Below, one piece after another: positions 25,246-33,583 of a stretch of 63,460 nt of DNA. The stretch is from positions 1-63,460 of the forward strand of contig JBOGUF010000175.1 in NCBI GenBank assembly GCA_050696075.1, given 5' to 3'. This DNA comes from JBOGUF01 sp050696075 (GTDB lineage: Bacteria; Chloroflexota; Chloroflexia; Thermomicrobiales; UBA6265). How positions within the stretch are numbered: the first letter of the stretch is position 1; each line of letters opens with the position of its first letter. Under the pieces are notes generated by a model. It was not told the origin of the DNA. It was given only the letters and a program-made list of their open reading frames with translations, and made no database searches. The position numbers were made by a program, and so were the translations under genes.

Positions 25246-26622
25246 TCAGTAGCCCGGTGGTCGTTGGAATCCGCCGCTTATCCGCGAGAGGGCGGTTGCG
25301 ATCGCCAGTAGGCGCGATTCATCCCAGCGCTTCCCGACGATCTGCACCCCGATGGGTAAGCCGTCACGATCCCGCGTATACGGCAGCACGACGGCCGGGT
25401 GGCCGGTATAGTTGAATACCGTCGCATGGGCACTCACCATCCAATAGACCTCGTCTCGGCCGTCAACGGGCAAAGGCGATCCCGGTTCGCAATGGGAAAA
25501 CGCGGTGGTCATGGACGGTGGGCAGAGGAGCACATCCCACTTTTCGAGGAAGTGCTCCCAGGCGACAATGGACTGGTCGCGTCGATGCAGCGCCGTCATG
25601 TACTGGGCGAGGGTCGTCGGCGGCGTGTTCCCTTCGGGTTGGAATGCGCCGACCATCATTCCGATCAGTTCACCGGCCTGTGATAGCTCCTGGTTGCAAT
25701 CCACCTCCGGCAGCGCCGCTTCCTCGACCCTTGCGCCGAAGCGACCGAGTTCTTGTGCCAGGTGTTCCACCGCATCGCGAACATCCGCTGCGACCGGCAG
25801 GCCCGGAAAGGTCGGGACAACCGCGATTCTCAGATCCTTGAGGGCGAGATTGGGCAGGTCGTCAACCGGCACAGGCTGGACATCGGTATCGCGTCCGTCC
25901 GGCCCCGCGATGATCGAGTAGAGCAGCGCCAGATCCTCGACGGTGCGCGCCATTGGCCCAATGGAGGACATGATGCGGACGGGTCGAGGTGTACCGTGAG
26001 GATCGGGGACGAGTCCGACTAATGAGACGCGACGTTCGGTTGGCTTCAGACCGCACAGGCCGCAAAAATGGGCCGGGATGCGTATCGAGCCGGACAGATC
26101 GGTGGCGATTTCGAACGGTGTCATCCCGGAAGCCAGCGCCGCCGCCGCGCCGCCGCTGGAACCGCCCGGCGTCCGATCCACATTCCACGGGTTATTGGTG
26201 CGGCCGAAGATGGGATTGCTGGTCTGATAATCGCCCAGCAACATGGCGACGTTCGTCTTGCCGATGAGCGTGCCGCCCGCTGCCTTCAGGCGGGCCGTGA
26301 CCGTGCCATCTTCCCGAGGGACGTGATCCAGCGGCGGAAACCCGACGGTGGAGCGCAACCCTGCCGTCGCATGGGCATCCTTCAGCGTAAATGGCACGCC
26401 ATGGAGCGGCCCCCATACCTCGCCACGTCGCAACGCGTCGTCCGCGGTCCGCGCCCGCTCGCGTGCCCCCTCGACGTCCATGATGACGACGGCATTCAGC
26501 GCGGGATTGTGGCGATCGATCTGCGCCAAGTGGGTCTCCAGCGCTTCGGTCGCCGACACGCGGCCGGCCCGGATCGCGGCCGCCCATTGCGTCGCACTGG
26601 AAAAGTGCATGCTCTCCATCAT
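25246..26622 (-). CDS. Amidase-signature family hydrolase
   Basis: The 458-residue protein is an amidase-signature enzyme that cleaves carboxamides. The Ser-cisSer-Lys triad is visible as Lys81 (PFTLKDA), Ser155 (TPGGSSGG) and Ser179 (TDLSGSIRIPA). The closing VVLPYTRDRDGLPIGVQIVG is also typical. Length is normal and no signal peptide is present. The first ATG of an MM pair is used. It lies alone between two serine hydrolase genes. Preference for a natural or drug-like amide is unknown. Confidence 0.9.
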   Translation of the reverse strand: MMESMHFSSATQWAAAIRAGRVSATEALETHLAQIDRHNPALNAVVIMDVEGARERARTADDALRRGEVWGPLHGVPFTLKDAHATAGLRSTVGFPPLDHVPREDGTVTARLKAAGGTLIGKTNVAMLLGDYQTSNPIFGRTNNPWNVDRTPGGSSGGAAAALASGMTPFEIATDLSGSIRIPAHFCGLCGLKPTERRVSLVGLVPDPHGTPRPVRIMSSIGPMARTVEDLALLYSIIAGPDGRDTDVQPVPVDDLPNLALKDLRIAVVPTFPGLPVAADVRDAVEHLAQELGRFGARVEEAALPEVDCNQELSQAGELIGMMVGAFQPEGNTPPTTLAQYMTALHRRDQSIVAWEHFLEKWDVLLCPPSMTTAFSHCEPGSPLPVDGRDEVYWMVSAHATVFNYTGHPAVVLPYTRDRDGLPIGVQIVGKRWDESRLLAIATALSRISGGFQRPPGY

Positions 26623-26749
26623 GGTCGTTCCCGTTTAGGTCTGAACCGCGGTCCACGCGACCCGCGGCGCCTCAGTCGTCGATCGCCTGGTAGGCCGAGG
26701 TCCAGAAGTCGGAGAAGAGGACCGGACCGCTGGGATCATCCAGGAGGCG

Positions 26750-28030
26750 CTAGGTCATCAAGATGCCGATCAGCTCCTCGGTTGGGTCCGTGTACCCGGA
26801 CGTGCCGTAGCCGCCGTCCCAGCCGAACCGCCCGGGTACGTCCGCCAAGCTGTCGCGCCGCGTGACGACGGCTATGCCGAATCCCCAGCCGCGGTTGTCC
26901 CAGAAGCCGGGGAAGAAGTCGGAGGCCGCCTTCTGCTCGGGGGTGATATGGTCGATCGTCATCAGCTCGACCGACGGCCGCGACAGGATGCGTTCGCTGC
27001 CGTGCGTCCCCTTGTGCAGCATCATCTGGCAAAGGGCGAGGTAGTCGTCGGCCGTCGAGACCAACCCGCCGGCGCCGGACTCGAATGCGGGCGGACTGGC
27101 AAACCGGCCGCCGCGGGCTTCGTCGAAGACTGCCAGCCCGCCGGTTTCGGGATTGGTCTGGTAAAAGGTCGCCAGCCGGTCGATCTTGTCCTCAGGTACG
27201 CTGAAGGCGGTGTCCTTCATGCCGAGCGGCACGAAGAGGCGCTCGCGCAGGAACGTTTCCAGCGTCTGGCCGGAGGCGCGCGCGATCAGCACGCCCAGGA
27301 TGTCGGAGCCGCTGTTGTACAGCCACTGCTCGCCCGGCTGATGCAGCAGCGGCAAACTGCCGTAGCGCCGCATCAACTCGTCGGGCGCATGCGTCGGCAG
27401 GTCCGCTCCAGGAGAAACCCCCGCCTCGTCCATCGCCTGCTGGATGGGATATTGGCCGGGAGGCGCCATCACCGCCCCGTGGCCCAGCCGAAAGGTCAGC
27501 ACGTCGCGCACGGTGATCGGCCGGTTGGCGGGCACGGTGTCGTCGAGCGGGCTGTCGATGGCGCGCAGGACTTGGCGGTCCGCCAGTTCCGGCAGCAGCC
27601 CCTCGACCGGATCGTCTAGCCGCAGCCGGCACTCCTCCACCAGGATCATCGCCGCCGCGGCCGTGATCGGTTTGGTCAATGACGCGATGCGGAAGATCGT
27701 GTCGCGCCGCATCGGGGCACTGCCACCGACGGCCATCGTGCCGATCGCGTCGACGTGGACCTCGCCCCGCCGGCTGACCAGCGTCACCAATCCGGGCACC
27801 GTGCCCTGTTCGATGTGACCGGCCATCACGTCGTGCATGCGGCCGAGCCGCGCCGTGGACAATCCTCCGCTGGACATCGATTGCTCCCTCCGTCCTGTCT
27901 CCATCGACGCCGATGGCCGTGTTGGCGCGGCCGCCGGCGACCGCGCGACCGCGGTCGTTGGTACGGCCAGCGCCGCGGATGCTGCCGCGGTTTTCAACAA
28001 CCGTCGGCGGTCGAGTTCCATGCTCATCAC
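26750..28030 (-). pseudogene. Tat-exported beta-lactamase-fold serine hydrolase cut short by an amber codon
   Basis: A 426-residue product with a twin-arginine leader (LDRRRLLKTAAASAALAVP at 6-24), SLTK at 117-120 and a YNSGSD box, clearly paralogous to the gene at 21434. The frame stops at TAG 26750-26752 directly after ILMT, where both paralogues read ILMTQ. Beyond it 25 more family codons continue in frame (ending FWTSAYQAIDD) to a TGA at 26672. A CAG-to-TAG change removes the last 26 residues, so it is either a recent nonsense mutation or a read-through gene. Start GTG 28030 or ATG 28027. It follows the SRPBCC gene by 18 bp. Confidence 0.8.
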
Positions 28031-28048
28031 TTTTCATACGCGGGCTGA

Positions 28049-28522
28049 CTACTCGGATACCGACTGGCGCCGCAGCTCCGCGCCCAGCGCGTCCAGCAGA
28101 GACCCCGTACCCTGCTCGCGCGAGGCCGGATCATCGTGGCCGTCGAGGAAGGCGCCCTGCTCGGTGAGGATCAGCCGCGTGCCGGCGCCCGCGGACTTGA
28201 ACTCGACCGTCGCCAGTGAGACCGATATCCGCGTCTCGTCCAGATGCATGTCATAGGCGTAGACGATGCGCTGGTCCGGTACGATGTCCTGGTAGCGGGC
28301 GTCGAAGGCATAGATCGGACCGCCCGGCGGGCCGCCGCGGTTGATCTCCCGCCCGCCGACCCGGAAGTCGAGCTCAAACTCGCCGGGTCCCCACTCGTCG
28401 GGACCCGCGAACCAGCGGGCCTTAACCGCGGGGTCGGCCCAGGCGGTGAACACTCGCGCCGGCGCGGCGTCGTAGGTGCGCTCGACGACGAAAGTGGCGT
28501 GCGTCACGGATCGTTCAGCCAT
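28049..28522 (-). CDS. SRPBCC (AHSA1-like) protein, second pair
   Basis: The 157-residue protein shows the AHSA1/START order: TFVVERTYDAAPARVFTAWA, KARWFAGPDEW, FRVGGREIN and a final GTGSLLDALGAELRRQ helix. It is the partner of the ArsR gene ending at 28550 and is translated from an ATG after AAAGGAGAGATGC. The 27-bp gap to the ArsR gene contains a doubled CAGTTTGGTT. The ligand is unknown; the pair parallels 18547-19370 but is not closely similar in sequence. Confidence 0.85.
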   Translation of the reverse strand: MAERSVTHATFVVERTYDAAPARVFTAWADPAVKARWFAGPDEWGPGEFELDFRVGGREINRGGPPGGPIYAFDARYQDIVPDQRIVYAYDMHLDETRISVSLATVEFKSAGAGTRLILTEQGAFLDGHDDPASREQGTGSLLDALGAELRRQSVSE

Positions 28523-28549
28523 GCATCTCTCCTTTCAGTTCAGTTTGGT

Positions 28550-28888
28550 TCAGTTTGGTTCTTCGGGGTGTTCACCGAGATAGTCGCCAAGGCGGTCGAG
28601 GCGGCGCTCCCAGCTCGTCCGCCGCTCGCTAATCCAACCTTCGACGATCCGCAGCGCTGCCGGCTCGATGCGGCAGGTGCGCACCCGTCCCATCTTTTCG
28701 GACTGGACAAGCCCGCTTGCTTCGAGCACCTTCAGGTGCTGCATCACCGCCGGCAGCGACATGGCGAGCGGACGAGCGAGCTCGCTGACCGTTACCGGTC
28801 CGCGGCTCAACCGTTCGACCATGACCCGCCGGGTTGGGTCCGCGAGCGCGTGGAACATGAGATCGAGCGCGGGCGAATAGTCAAGCAT
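28550..28888 (-). CDS. ArsR-family winged-helix repressor, second pair
   Basis: A 112-residue regulator: MFHALADPTRRVMVERLSRG, VTVSELARPLAMSLPAVMQH (recognition helix) and the wing GLVQSEKMGRVRTCRIEP. No metal-site cysteines, as expected for the SRPBCC-linked group. The ATG at 28888 sits only about 8 bp after a good -10 element (TTGACC-N16-TATACT), so the message is probably leaderless; upstream in-frame codons to 29020 are then not translated. Confidence 0.85.
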   Translation of the reverse strand: MLDYSPALDLMFHALADPTRRVMVERLSRGPVTVSELARPLAMSLPAVMQHLKVLEASGLVQSEKMGRVRTCRIEPAALRIVEGWISERRTSWERRLDRLGDYLGEHPEEPN

Positions 28889-28895
28889 AGCATTA

Positions 28896-28923
28896 AGTAT
28901 ACCATCCGGGTGGCATCGGTCAA
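28896..28923 (-). promoter_or_regulatory. Sigma70-type promoter of the second ArsR-SRPBCC operon, leaderless
   Basis: Minus strand: TTGACC (28918-28923), 16 bp, TATACT (28896-28901). The expected transcript start is within 1-2 bases of the A of the ATG at 28888. Confidence 0.6.
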
Positions 28924-29034
28924 GGACGGCACGTCCACATTTCGTCGCCCTCGTTGCCGCGGCCAGGACCACACGATGAATGATGCATGTAGACTCTCGA
29001 TGTGAAAATTTGCGCCACAAGGAAAGGACGCAGC

Positions 29035-29406
29035 ATGGATTGGAAGCTTGAGTTGATCACGATCCCGGTCTCGGACGTCGATCGCGCGAAGACCTTCTAC
29101 ACGGAGCAGGCCGGCTTCAATGCGGACCATGATCACCGCATTGGCGACGAGCTTCGCTTCGTGCAGTTGACGCCTCCGGGGTCGGCCTGCTCGATCGCCC
29201 TGGGGACGGGACTCACGGATGCGCCTCCCGGCTCCGCGGCCGGCTTGCAAATGGTCGTCTCCGACGTGGCGGCAGCGCGGGCGGAACTCGTCGCGCGGGG
29301 GGTCGAGGTCAGCGAGATCCAGACGTTCGACTGGGGCTCGTTCGTCTTCTTCGCCGATCCCGACGGCAACCGCTGGGCCGTGCAACAACTGCCTGCTCGT
29401 TCATAG
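29035..29406 (+). CDS. VOC/glyoxalase-family protein (copy 2 of a twin pair)
   Basis: A 123-residue VOC protein with the same framework as 20127: MDWKLELITIPVSDVDRAK, GFNADHDHRIGDEL, TPPGSACSIALGTGL, VFFADPDGNRWAVQQLP. Ribosome site and start context (AAGGAAAGGACGCAGC-ATG) also match the twin. Divergent from the ArsR gene. A serine-recombinase remnant lies immediately downstream, consistent with mobile-element involvement in the duplication, which is inference. Confidence 0.85.
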   Translation: MDWKLELITIPVSDVDRAKTFYTEQAGFNADHDHRIGDELRFVQLTPPGSACSIALGTGLTDAPPGSAAGLQMVVSDVAAARAELVARGVEVSEIQTFDWGSFVFFADPDGNRWAVQQLPARS

Positions 29407-29439
29407 CTGGAGCGACGAATCCGCTTGGCGCCGTCACTC

Positions 29440-29691
29440 TAGCGAAAGAACAATCAGAGACCAGCTCCGCCTCCTGGCAGCGGTGGGCGAGGTGGAGACT
29501 CGCCGTCTCGACCAGCTTGCGCTCCGAGCGGAGGCCCTCGAAGAACATCACAAGCTGCAGCTTGATGAAGACGATCCTGCGCTCGGCTAGGAGCGTCGCC
29601 GTCTCGATCAGGTGCTTGAAGGAGCGGCCAAGGCGGTCGAGGCGCCAGACGACGAGGGTGTTGCCGGCATGGTTAGCGGCGACAATGCGAA
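29440..29691 (-). pseudogene. Serine recombinase (resolvase) remnant
   Basis: The minus-strand frame reads GNTLVVWRLDRLGRSFKHLI, then ETATLLAERR, which is the unmistakable central part of small serine resolvases/invertases (usual GDTLVVWRLDRLGRSLKHLI). The catalytic serine N-terminus is missing, and after about 55 residues the sequence diverges. No start codon serves it. It is a dead fragment of a mobile element between the VOC twin and the globin gene. Confidence 0.75.
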
Positions 29692-29693
29692 TC

Positions 29694-30212
29694 TTACTGG
29701 GAAGGATTCACCACCTCGCCCATGCTGGTCATATAGGCGTCCACGAGCTCCTGCTTTTCGCGTTCTGGCACCTTGAAGTGGTCGAGCGCGCGGACGATTT
29801 CCACGCCGACCTCCTCGAACTCTTCGGTTGTGAGGTGGAAGTCCTGGTGGGCTTCGTCCAGCGGCTTGCCGGTGTATGCGATGGGTCCGCCGGCCTTTGC
29901 GATGATCCAGACGGTTCGCATGAACTTCAGGCCCGGCAACCGGCTCGCTGCGTCCGTTTCGTTCCACGCCTTCAGGGCGGGGTTGACGTTGAGTTTCGGG
30001 TTCGTGATGATCTCGTCGCTGAAGCGGTCAACGACTGCGGCGATGGCGAAGGCGCCGCCAAGCCGTTCGTACAGGCTCTCGTCCGTCGTCGTTGGTTCTG
30101 TTGCCTCAGGGGTCTCCTCAGCGGCCGCTGGCAGCACGCCGCGCGCCGTGGCGGCGCCCGCGAGGGCGCCCGCGCCCTTGGCCACCGTCCGTCGGTTCAC
30201 CCGCTTGTCCAT
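29694..30212 (-). CDS. Tat-exported group 1 truncated haemoglobin
   Basis: The 172-residue protein starts with a twin-arginine-like leader (RVNRRTVAKGAGALAGAAT) and an Ala/Thr/Glu-rich linker, then a truncated globin of about 125 residues: SLYERLGGAFAIAAVVDRFS, AGGPIAYTGKPLDEAHQDFH with the likely proximal haem ligand His122, and a closing helix. Group 1 trHbs bind haem and handle O2 or NO in the cytosol; export across the membrane is unusual. GGAGGATGAG before ATG fixes the start. No partner gene is obvious. Confidence 0.8.
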   Translation of the reverse strand: MDKRVNRRTVAKGAGALAGAATARGVLPAAAEETPEATEPTTTDESLYERLGGAFAIAAVVDRFSDEIITNPKLNVNPALKAWNETDAASRLPGLKFMRTVWIIAKAGGPIAYTGKPLDEAHQDFHLTTEEFEEVGVEIVRALDHFKVPEREKQELVDAYMTSMGEVVNPSQ

Positions 30213-30315
30213 CTCATCCTCCTCGGATCGGTTCACCCGGCGGCAGCATGGACCCGGCCATCGTGTCTATCCCCCGCGCGGGCCTACGAATTGTCTCGGC
30301 GTGCCTGCATTGTGG

Positions 30316-30942
30316 TTATCCCACCTCCGTTTCCGGCGGCTCCTCCGCCCACCACACCCAGCGCGATCCGTCGTCGTGCTCCGGCCAGGGGGGAAGATCG
30401 CCTGCTGCCTCGAGCCGCGCCCGCGCCATGCGCGTGGCCGCCGCGAAGAGGTAGTGGAGCAGCGCCTCGAAGGTCTCCTCCCGCGCGGGCAGGCTGGTGC
30501 GCTGGAATGCCTCCGCCAAAGACGCCTGTCCGTCCCGAAAGAGACCGGCGAACGCGTCGGCGAGCTCGTCCAGGGTGGGCTGGAGCGCGGCCTGATCGGC
30601 GGCGAGCACGACCGGGAAGTTGGGGCGGTAGAAGCGTTCGAGAGCCGACCGGCGCCCACCCTCGGGCACGGCCACCTCGCGGATCAGCTCGCTGGCGCGC
30701 AGCTCCGCCACGTGGCGGTGGACGGCCGGCGCGGAGAGGCGGAGAACCTGCGCCAGCTGCGCGGTGGTGCGGGGCTGGCGGTAGAGGGCATTGAGGATCA
30801 GCTCCTTCGTGCCGTTGTTCAGCTTGTGCTGCTGGGAGATTGCCACCCAGGGATCCTCCGCGACGGGGGCGGCGGAAGTGCAGGTGCAGGCAAAGCGGAG
30901 AACCTGTGCACCGTCGCCCGGTGGGGAAGGCCGGTCGGTCAT
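30316..30942 (-). CDS. Winged-helix (ArsR-like) transcription regulator
   Basis: A 208-residue regulator with an N-terminal tail containing a CTC pair (FACTCTSAAP, about 18-27), then a winged helix: NNGTKELILNALYRQPRTTA, LAQVLRLSAPAVHRHVAELR, wing REVAVPEGGRRSALERFYRP. The C-terminal half is helical, ending in a Trp-rich WVWWAEE segment. The cysteines could sense a metal or redox state, which is inference. A promoter with a palindrome in its spacer lies at 30991-31019. It is transcribed toward the globin gene, which may be its target. Confidence 0.75.
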   Translation of the reverse strand: MTDRPSPPGDGAQVLRFACTCTSAAPVAEDPWVAISQQHKLNNGTKELILNALYRQPRTTAQLAQVLRLSAPAVHRHVAELRASELIREVAVPEGGRRSALERFYRPNFPVVLAADQAALQPTLDELADAFAGLFRDGQASLAEAFQRTSLPAREETFEALLHYLFAAATRMARARLEAAGDLPPWPEHDDGSRWVWWAEEPPETEVG

Positions 30943-30990
30943 GCGGCAACGCCTTCTGCGAAGCGCGCCACGGCCGACCGCCGGTGTCCA

Positions 30991-31019
30991 AGAATAGCAT
31001 TCACGCGAATGTTAATCAA
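30991..31019 (-). promoter_or_regulatory. Promoter with palindromic operator in the spacer
   Basis: Minus strand: TTGATT (31014-31019), 17 bp, TATTCT (30991-30996). The spacer holds CATTC-N4-GAATG, extended to 8-bp arms with one mismatch (30995-31014). This is the layout of an autorepressed winged-helix regulator. Confidence 0.6.
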
Positions 31020-31158
31020 TGGGGCGGGACGTACCTGGCCTGTGACGCGCTGGCGGTCATTTGGGCTACGCCGGAGCGCTTGCCGAGCTGGGCTTGCGCG
31101 CGTAAGCCCCACCTCGCCCACTGCAGGCCGAATGCCAGCACTAGGTCGGGGTTGCAGC

Positions 31159-31728
31159 ATGGAACCGACTCCGTGGCCTGTCAAGCGGACACTCGGGGGA
31201 GGGTCGGGCCGACAAGAGGCCAGCTCGTTAAATAACTCCTCAGGTCGACCGTCCGAGCCCTTACCGCGGGCTGAGGTCTTCTTCGACGCGGCTGTCCGCT
31301 TCCTCGATTTTCAGGTCAGCACGTTCGATGCGTTGGATTCCAGAACGGCCGGCGCGTTTAGTATCGGCAGTACCGTGCTGCCGATCACGTTTGGGCTGCT
31401 GAGTATCTCCAGGCAAAGCCTGGAGTCCGCCGCCCTGCTCCTCTTAGGCTTGGCCGTGGTCGCCTATATGGTGCTGCTGATCTTTGCCTGGCAAGCGTCG
31501 AAGATACGGGCGATGGAATATCGCCCGCAAATGCGGAAGTTGGCAGAGAACACCCAGGAGTATGGCGGAGTCGCAATGCGACGATGGGTTGCCGAAGAGT
31601 ACGCTGCGTCAACCGACCTCAACTCGATTGCGTTGACCCGCCAAGCCCGGTATGTCGGCGTGGCGACCGATGCGCTCTTTGCCGAGGGCTCTCTGATCGC
31701 GACAGCAGCGATCGTGATTGTGTGGTGA
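31159..31728 (+). CDS. Small membrane protein, faintly PycTM/SLATT-like
   Basis: A 189-residue protein with hydrophobic segments at about 78-93, 98-117 and at the extreme C-terminus (LIATAAIVIVW). The stretch FDALDSRTAGAFSIGST just before the first span recalls the D-x-K-A signature that precedes the membrane helices of PycTM-type Pycsar effectors, and the later helix-rich part fits too. No cyclase or sensor gene is adjacent, so the resemblance is tentative. The ATG at 31159 is the likely start; the longer frame upstream is a shadow of the globin and regulator genes. Confidence 0.45.
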   Translation: MEPTPWPVKRTLGGGSGRQEASSLNNSSGRPSEPLPRAEVFFDAAVRFLDFQVSTFDALDSRTAGAFSIGSTVLPITFGLLSISRQSLESAALLLLGLAVVAYMVLLIFAWQASKIRAMEYRPQMRKLAENTQEYGGVAMRRWVAEEYAASTDLNSIALTRQARYVGVATDALFAEGSLIATAAIVIVW

Positions 31729-31981
31729 GCCTATTGCGACCGCACGTCTCGCGGTGGGGGCAGGGGATTTGGACCGCGGACCACGATGTTCGAGGGACCT
31801 GGAGGCGGTAGCGGTCTTGGTGCTGCAATTGGTCCTGTAGACGGTTGTGTCAAGATGTATGCTCCTCTTGCTTCTCGTATCACTATACGTCAAGTGTCAA
31901 GGACGGGTTCTCAATGATTTCCTGCCAACTCGATGCCGAACTGCTAGCGGAGTGACGTCCACTGACCGTCCCCGACGCGAC

Positions 31982-32415
31982 TCAATCGGCGATCGCCTGG
32001 TAAGCCGAGGTCCAGAAATCAAGATCGATCCTCGGGGAGAAGGGGCCGGCCAGGCGCTGGGTCATGAGGATGCCGATCAGCTCCTCCGCGGGGTCCGCAT
32101 ACCAGGAGGTGCCCAACCCGCCGTCCCAGCCGTACCGGCCGGGAACCGCCGACAGTTCGTCGCGTTTGGTGATGACGGAGACGCCGAACCCCCAGCCGCG
32201 GTTCTCCCCGAGAAAGATCTCGGACCCCGCTTTCTGTCCCGGTAGCAGTTGGTTGGTCGTCATCAGCTCGACCGACGGCCGCGACAAGATGCGCTCACTC
32301 CCGTGCGTGCCCTTACTCAGCATCATCTGGCCGAAGACCACATAGTCGTCGACGGTCGAGACCAATCCTCCGGCAGCGTCCGGAAACGCGGGCGGATAGC
32401 ACCACTGGCTGTCAT
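31982..32415 (-). pseudogene. 5'-truncated serine hydrolase remnant
   Basis: The frame encodes only the C-terminal 145 or so residues of the 21434/26750-type serine hydrolase: it opens with QWCYPPAFPDAAGGLVSTVD and closes ILMTQRLAGPFS plus FWTSAYQAIAD. The SxxK and YxN active-site motifs are gone and no start codon suits it. The tail is intact and provides the Gln codon reference for the amber mutation at 26750. Upstream it abuts another remnant (32455-32544). Confidence 0.8.
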
Positions 32416-32454
32416 GGATACCGTATCCTTGCGGGCAACACGCCTATCCGTTGC

Positions 32455-32544
32455 CCCAGTCGTACCGAGTCCGCCCCAGGTTCCAGGCCGCTCGACCCGG
32501 TACGCTTCCAGTCGCTCGGCCAGTTCCCGCGGGCGGCTGAGCAC
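32455..32544 (-). pseudogene. Remnant of an alpha/beta hydrolase C-terminus
   Basis: Minus-strand codons read LSRPRELAERLEAYRVERPG, matching LSRPMELAERLEAYRSAGQ near the end of the hydrolase at 16933. The fragment begins exactly at the stop codon of the intact hydrolase at 32544, so a recombination junction lies at that point. Confidence 0.65.
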
Positions 32545-33527
32545 TACGCACCGGCCCCCGGCATGGGCGTGTCCAGGAATGGCGTGATGATCGGCAGCAG
32601 CAGATCGGCGCGGAACGGAACCGCCGAGTGCGCCGTTTGCGGGAGCACGGCGAATGCGGACGTCGGCAGCGGGGCGACGTCGCCGGGGACGCCGCCGCCA
32701 AACAGCGCGAACAGTTCGAGCGCGTGTGCCGGAAGAACGCTGTCCGAATCGCCGTAGATGAACAGCGCGGGCGCCGTGATCGCCCGCACGTCCTCGGTCC
32801 AGTCGTAATCCTGCAGCATCAACTGTCCGATCTTATCGACCAGCGTCGGCCAATCGTCGGGACGCGGCGCGACGCGAAGGAACTCTTCGTAGAACGGGGT
32901 GCCAGTCATCAGGTCGGCTGTCTCGGCGCTCAGCGTCGCCATGGCATCGAGGATCTCCTGATACCACCCGTTGCGCCGGAACGGGGTCGAGGCGATCACC
33001 AGCTTGCGCACCAGTTCCGAGCGCCGGATGGCAACTTGCAGCGAGACGCCGCCGCCAAGCGAATAGCCGAAGAGATCGACCTGCTCATGTCCGAGGTGTT
33101 CGATCAGAGCGGCGATATCGTCCGCCATCGCCTCGAAGCTCAACGGGCGGTCGATGTCCGCCGTGCGCCCATGGGCTTGGAGATCGACCGCGATCACCTG
33201 CCGGCTCTGAGCTAGGGTCGGCGTCACCATCCCGAACATGGTGGTTGTTCCGAAGCCGCCATGTAGCACGATCAACGGGTCTCCCGTGCCGGAGACCTCG
33301 TAATAGAGTTCGATCCCGTTCACCGACGCAAAGCCGCCCTCGGCCATCGCCGGCGACGCCTCAGGGGCCTGGGCACTGGCCCGGCCCGCCGGCAGTCCGG
33401 CCGTGGCCACCGCCGCGGGGATGGCGAATCCCAATGCCGAGCGGCGGAGCAAGCTCCGGCGATCGAGGCGCGCCGTCGCGAGGGCAGTCGGCTTGGCGTC
33501 ATGAGTCGTTCCGTTGGGCATGGACAT
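32544..33527 (-). CDS. Tat-exported alpha/beta hydrolase
   Basis: The 327-residue enzyme has a twin-arginine leader (LDRRSLLRRSALGFAIPAA at about 21-39, ending near RASA), then an alpha/beta hydrolase: LIVLHGGFGTTTMFG, VIAVDLQAHGRTADIDRPL, nucleophile FGYSLGGGVSLQ, acid in YGDSDSVLP and histidine PQTAHSAVPF. It is a paralogue of 38143-39105 (about the same length and order). GGGAGCCTCTG precedes the first ATG. A role on extracellular esters is likely but unproven. Confidence 0.85.
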   Translation of the reverse strand: MSMPNGTTHDAKPTALATARLDRRSLLRRSALGFAIPAAVATAGLPAGRASAQAPEASPAMAEGGFASVNGIELYYEVSGTGDPLIVLHGGFGTTTMFGMVTPTLAQSRQVIAVDLQAHGRTADIDRPLSFEAMADDIAALIEHLGHEQVDLFGYSLGGGVSLQVAIRRSELVRKLVIASTPFRRNGWYQEILDAMATLSAETADLMTGTPFYEEFLRVAPRPDDWPTLVDKIGQLMLQDYDWTEDVRAITAPALFIYGDSDSVLPAHALELFALFGGGVPGDVAPLPTSAFAVLPQTAHSAVPFRADLLLPIITPFLDTPMPGAGA

Positions 33528-33583
33528 CAGAGGCTCCCTTGGTTCTCAGCGATGTGGCGATCGTGCCGGAGAACGGTGGATCG

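Noticed and set aside
29773..31158. Plus-strand part of a 651-codon open frame
   Set aside because: Antisense to the globin and regulator genes and without family features; only the last 189 codons, from 31159, look coding.
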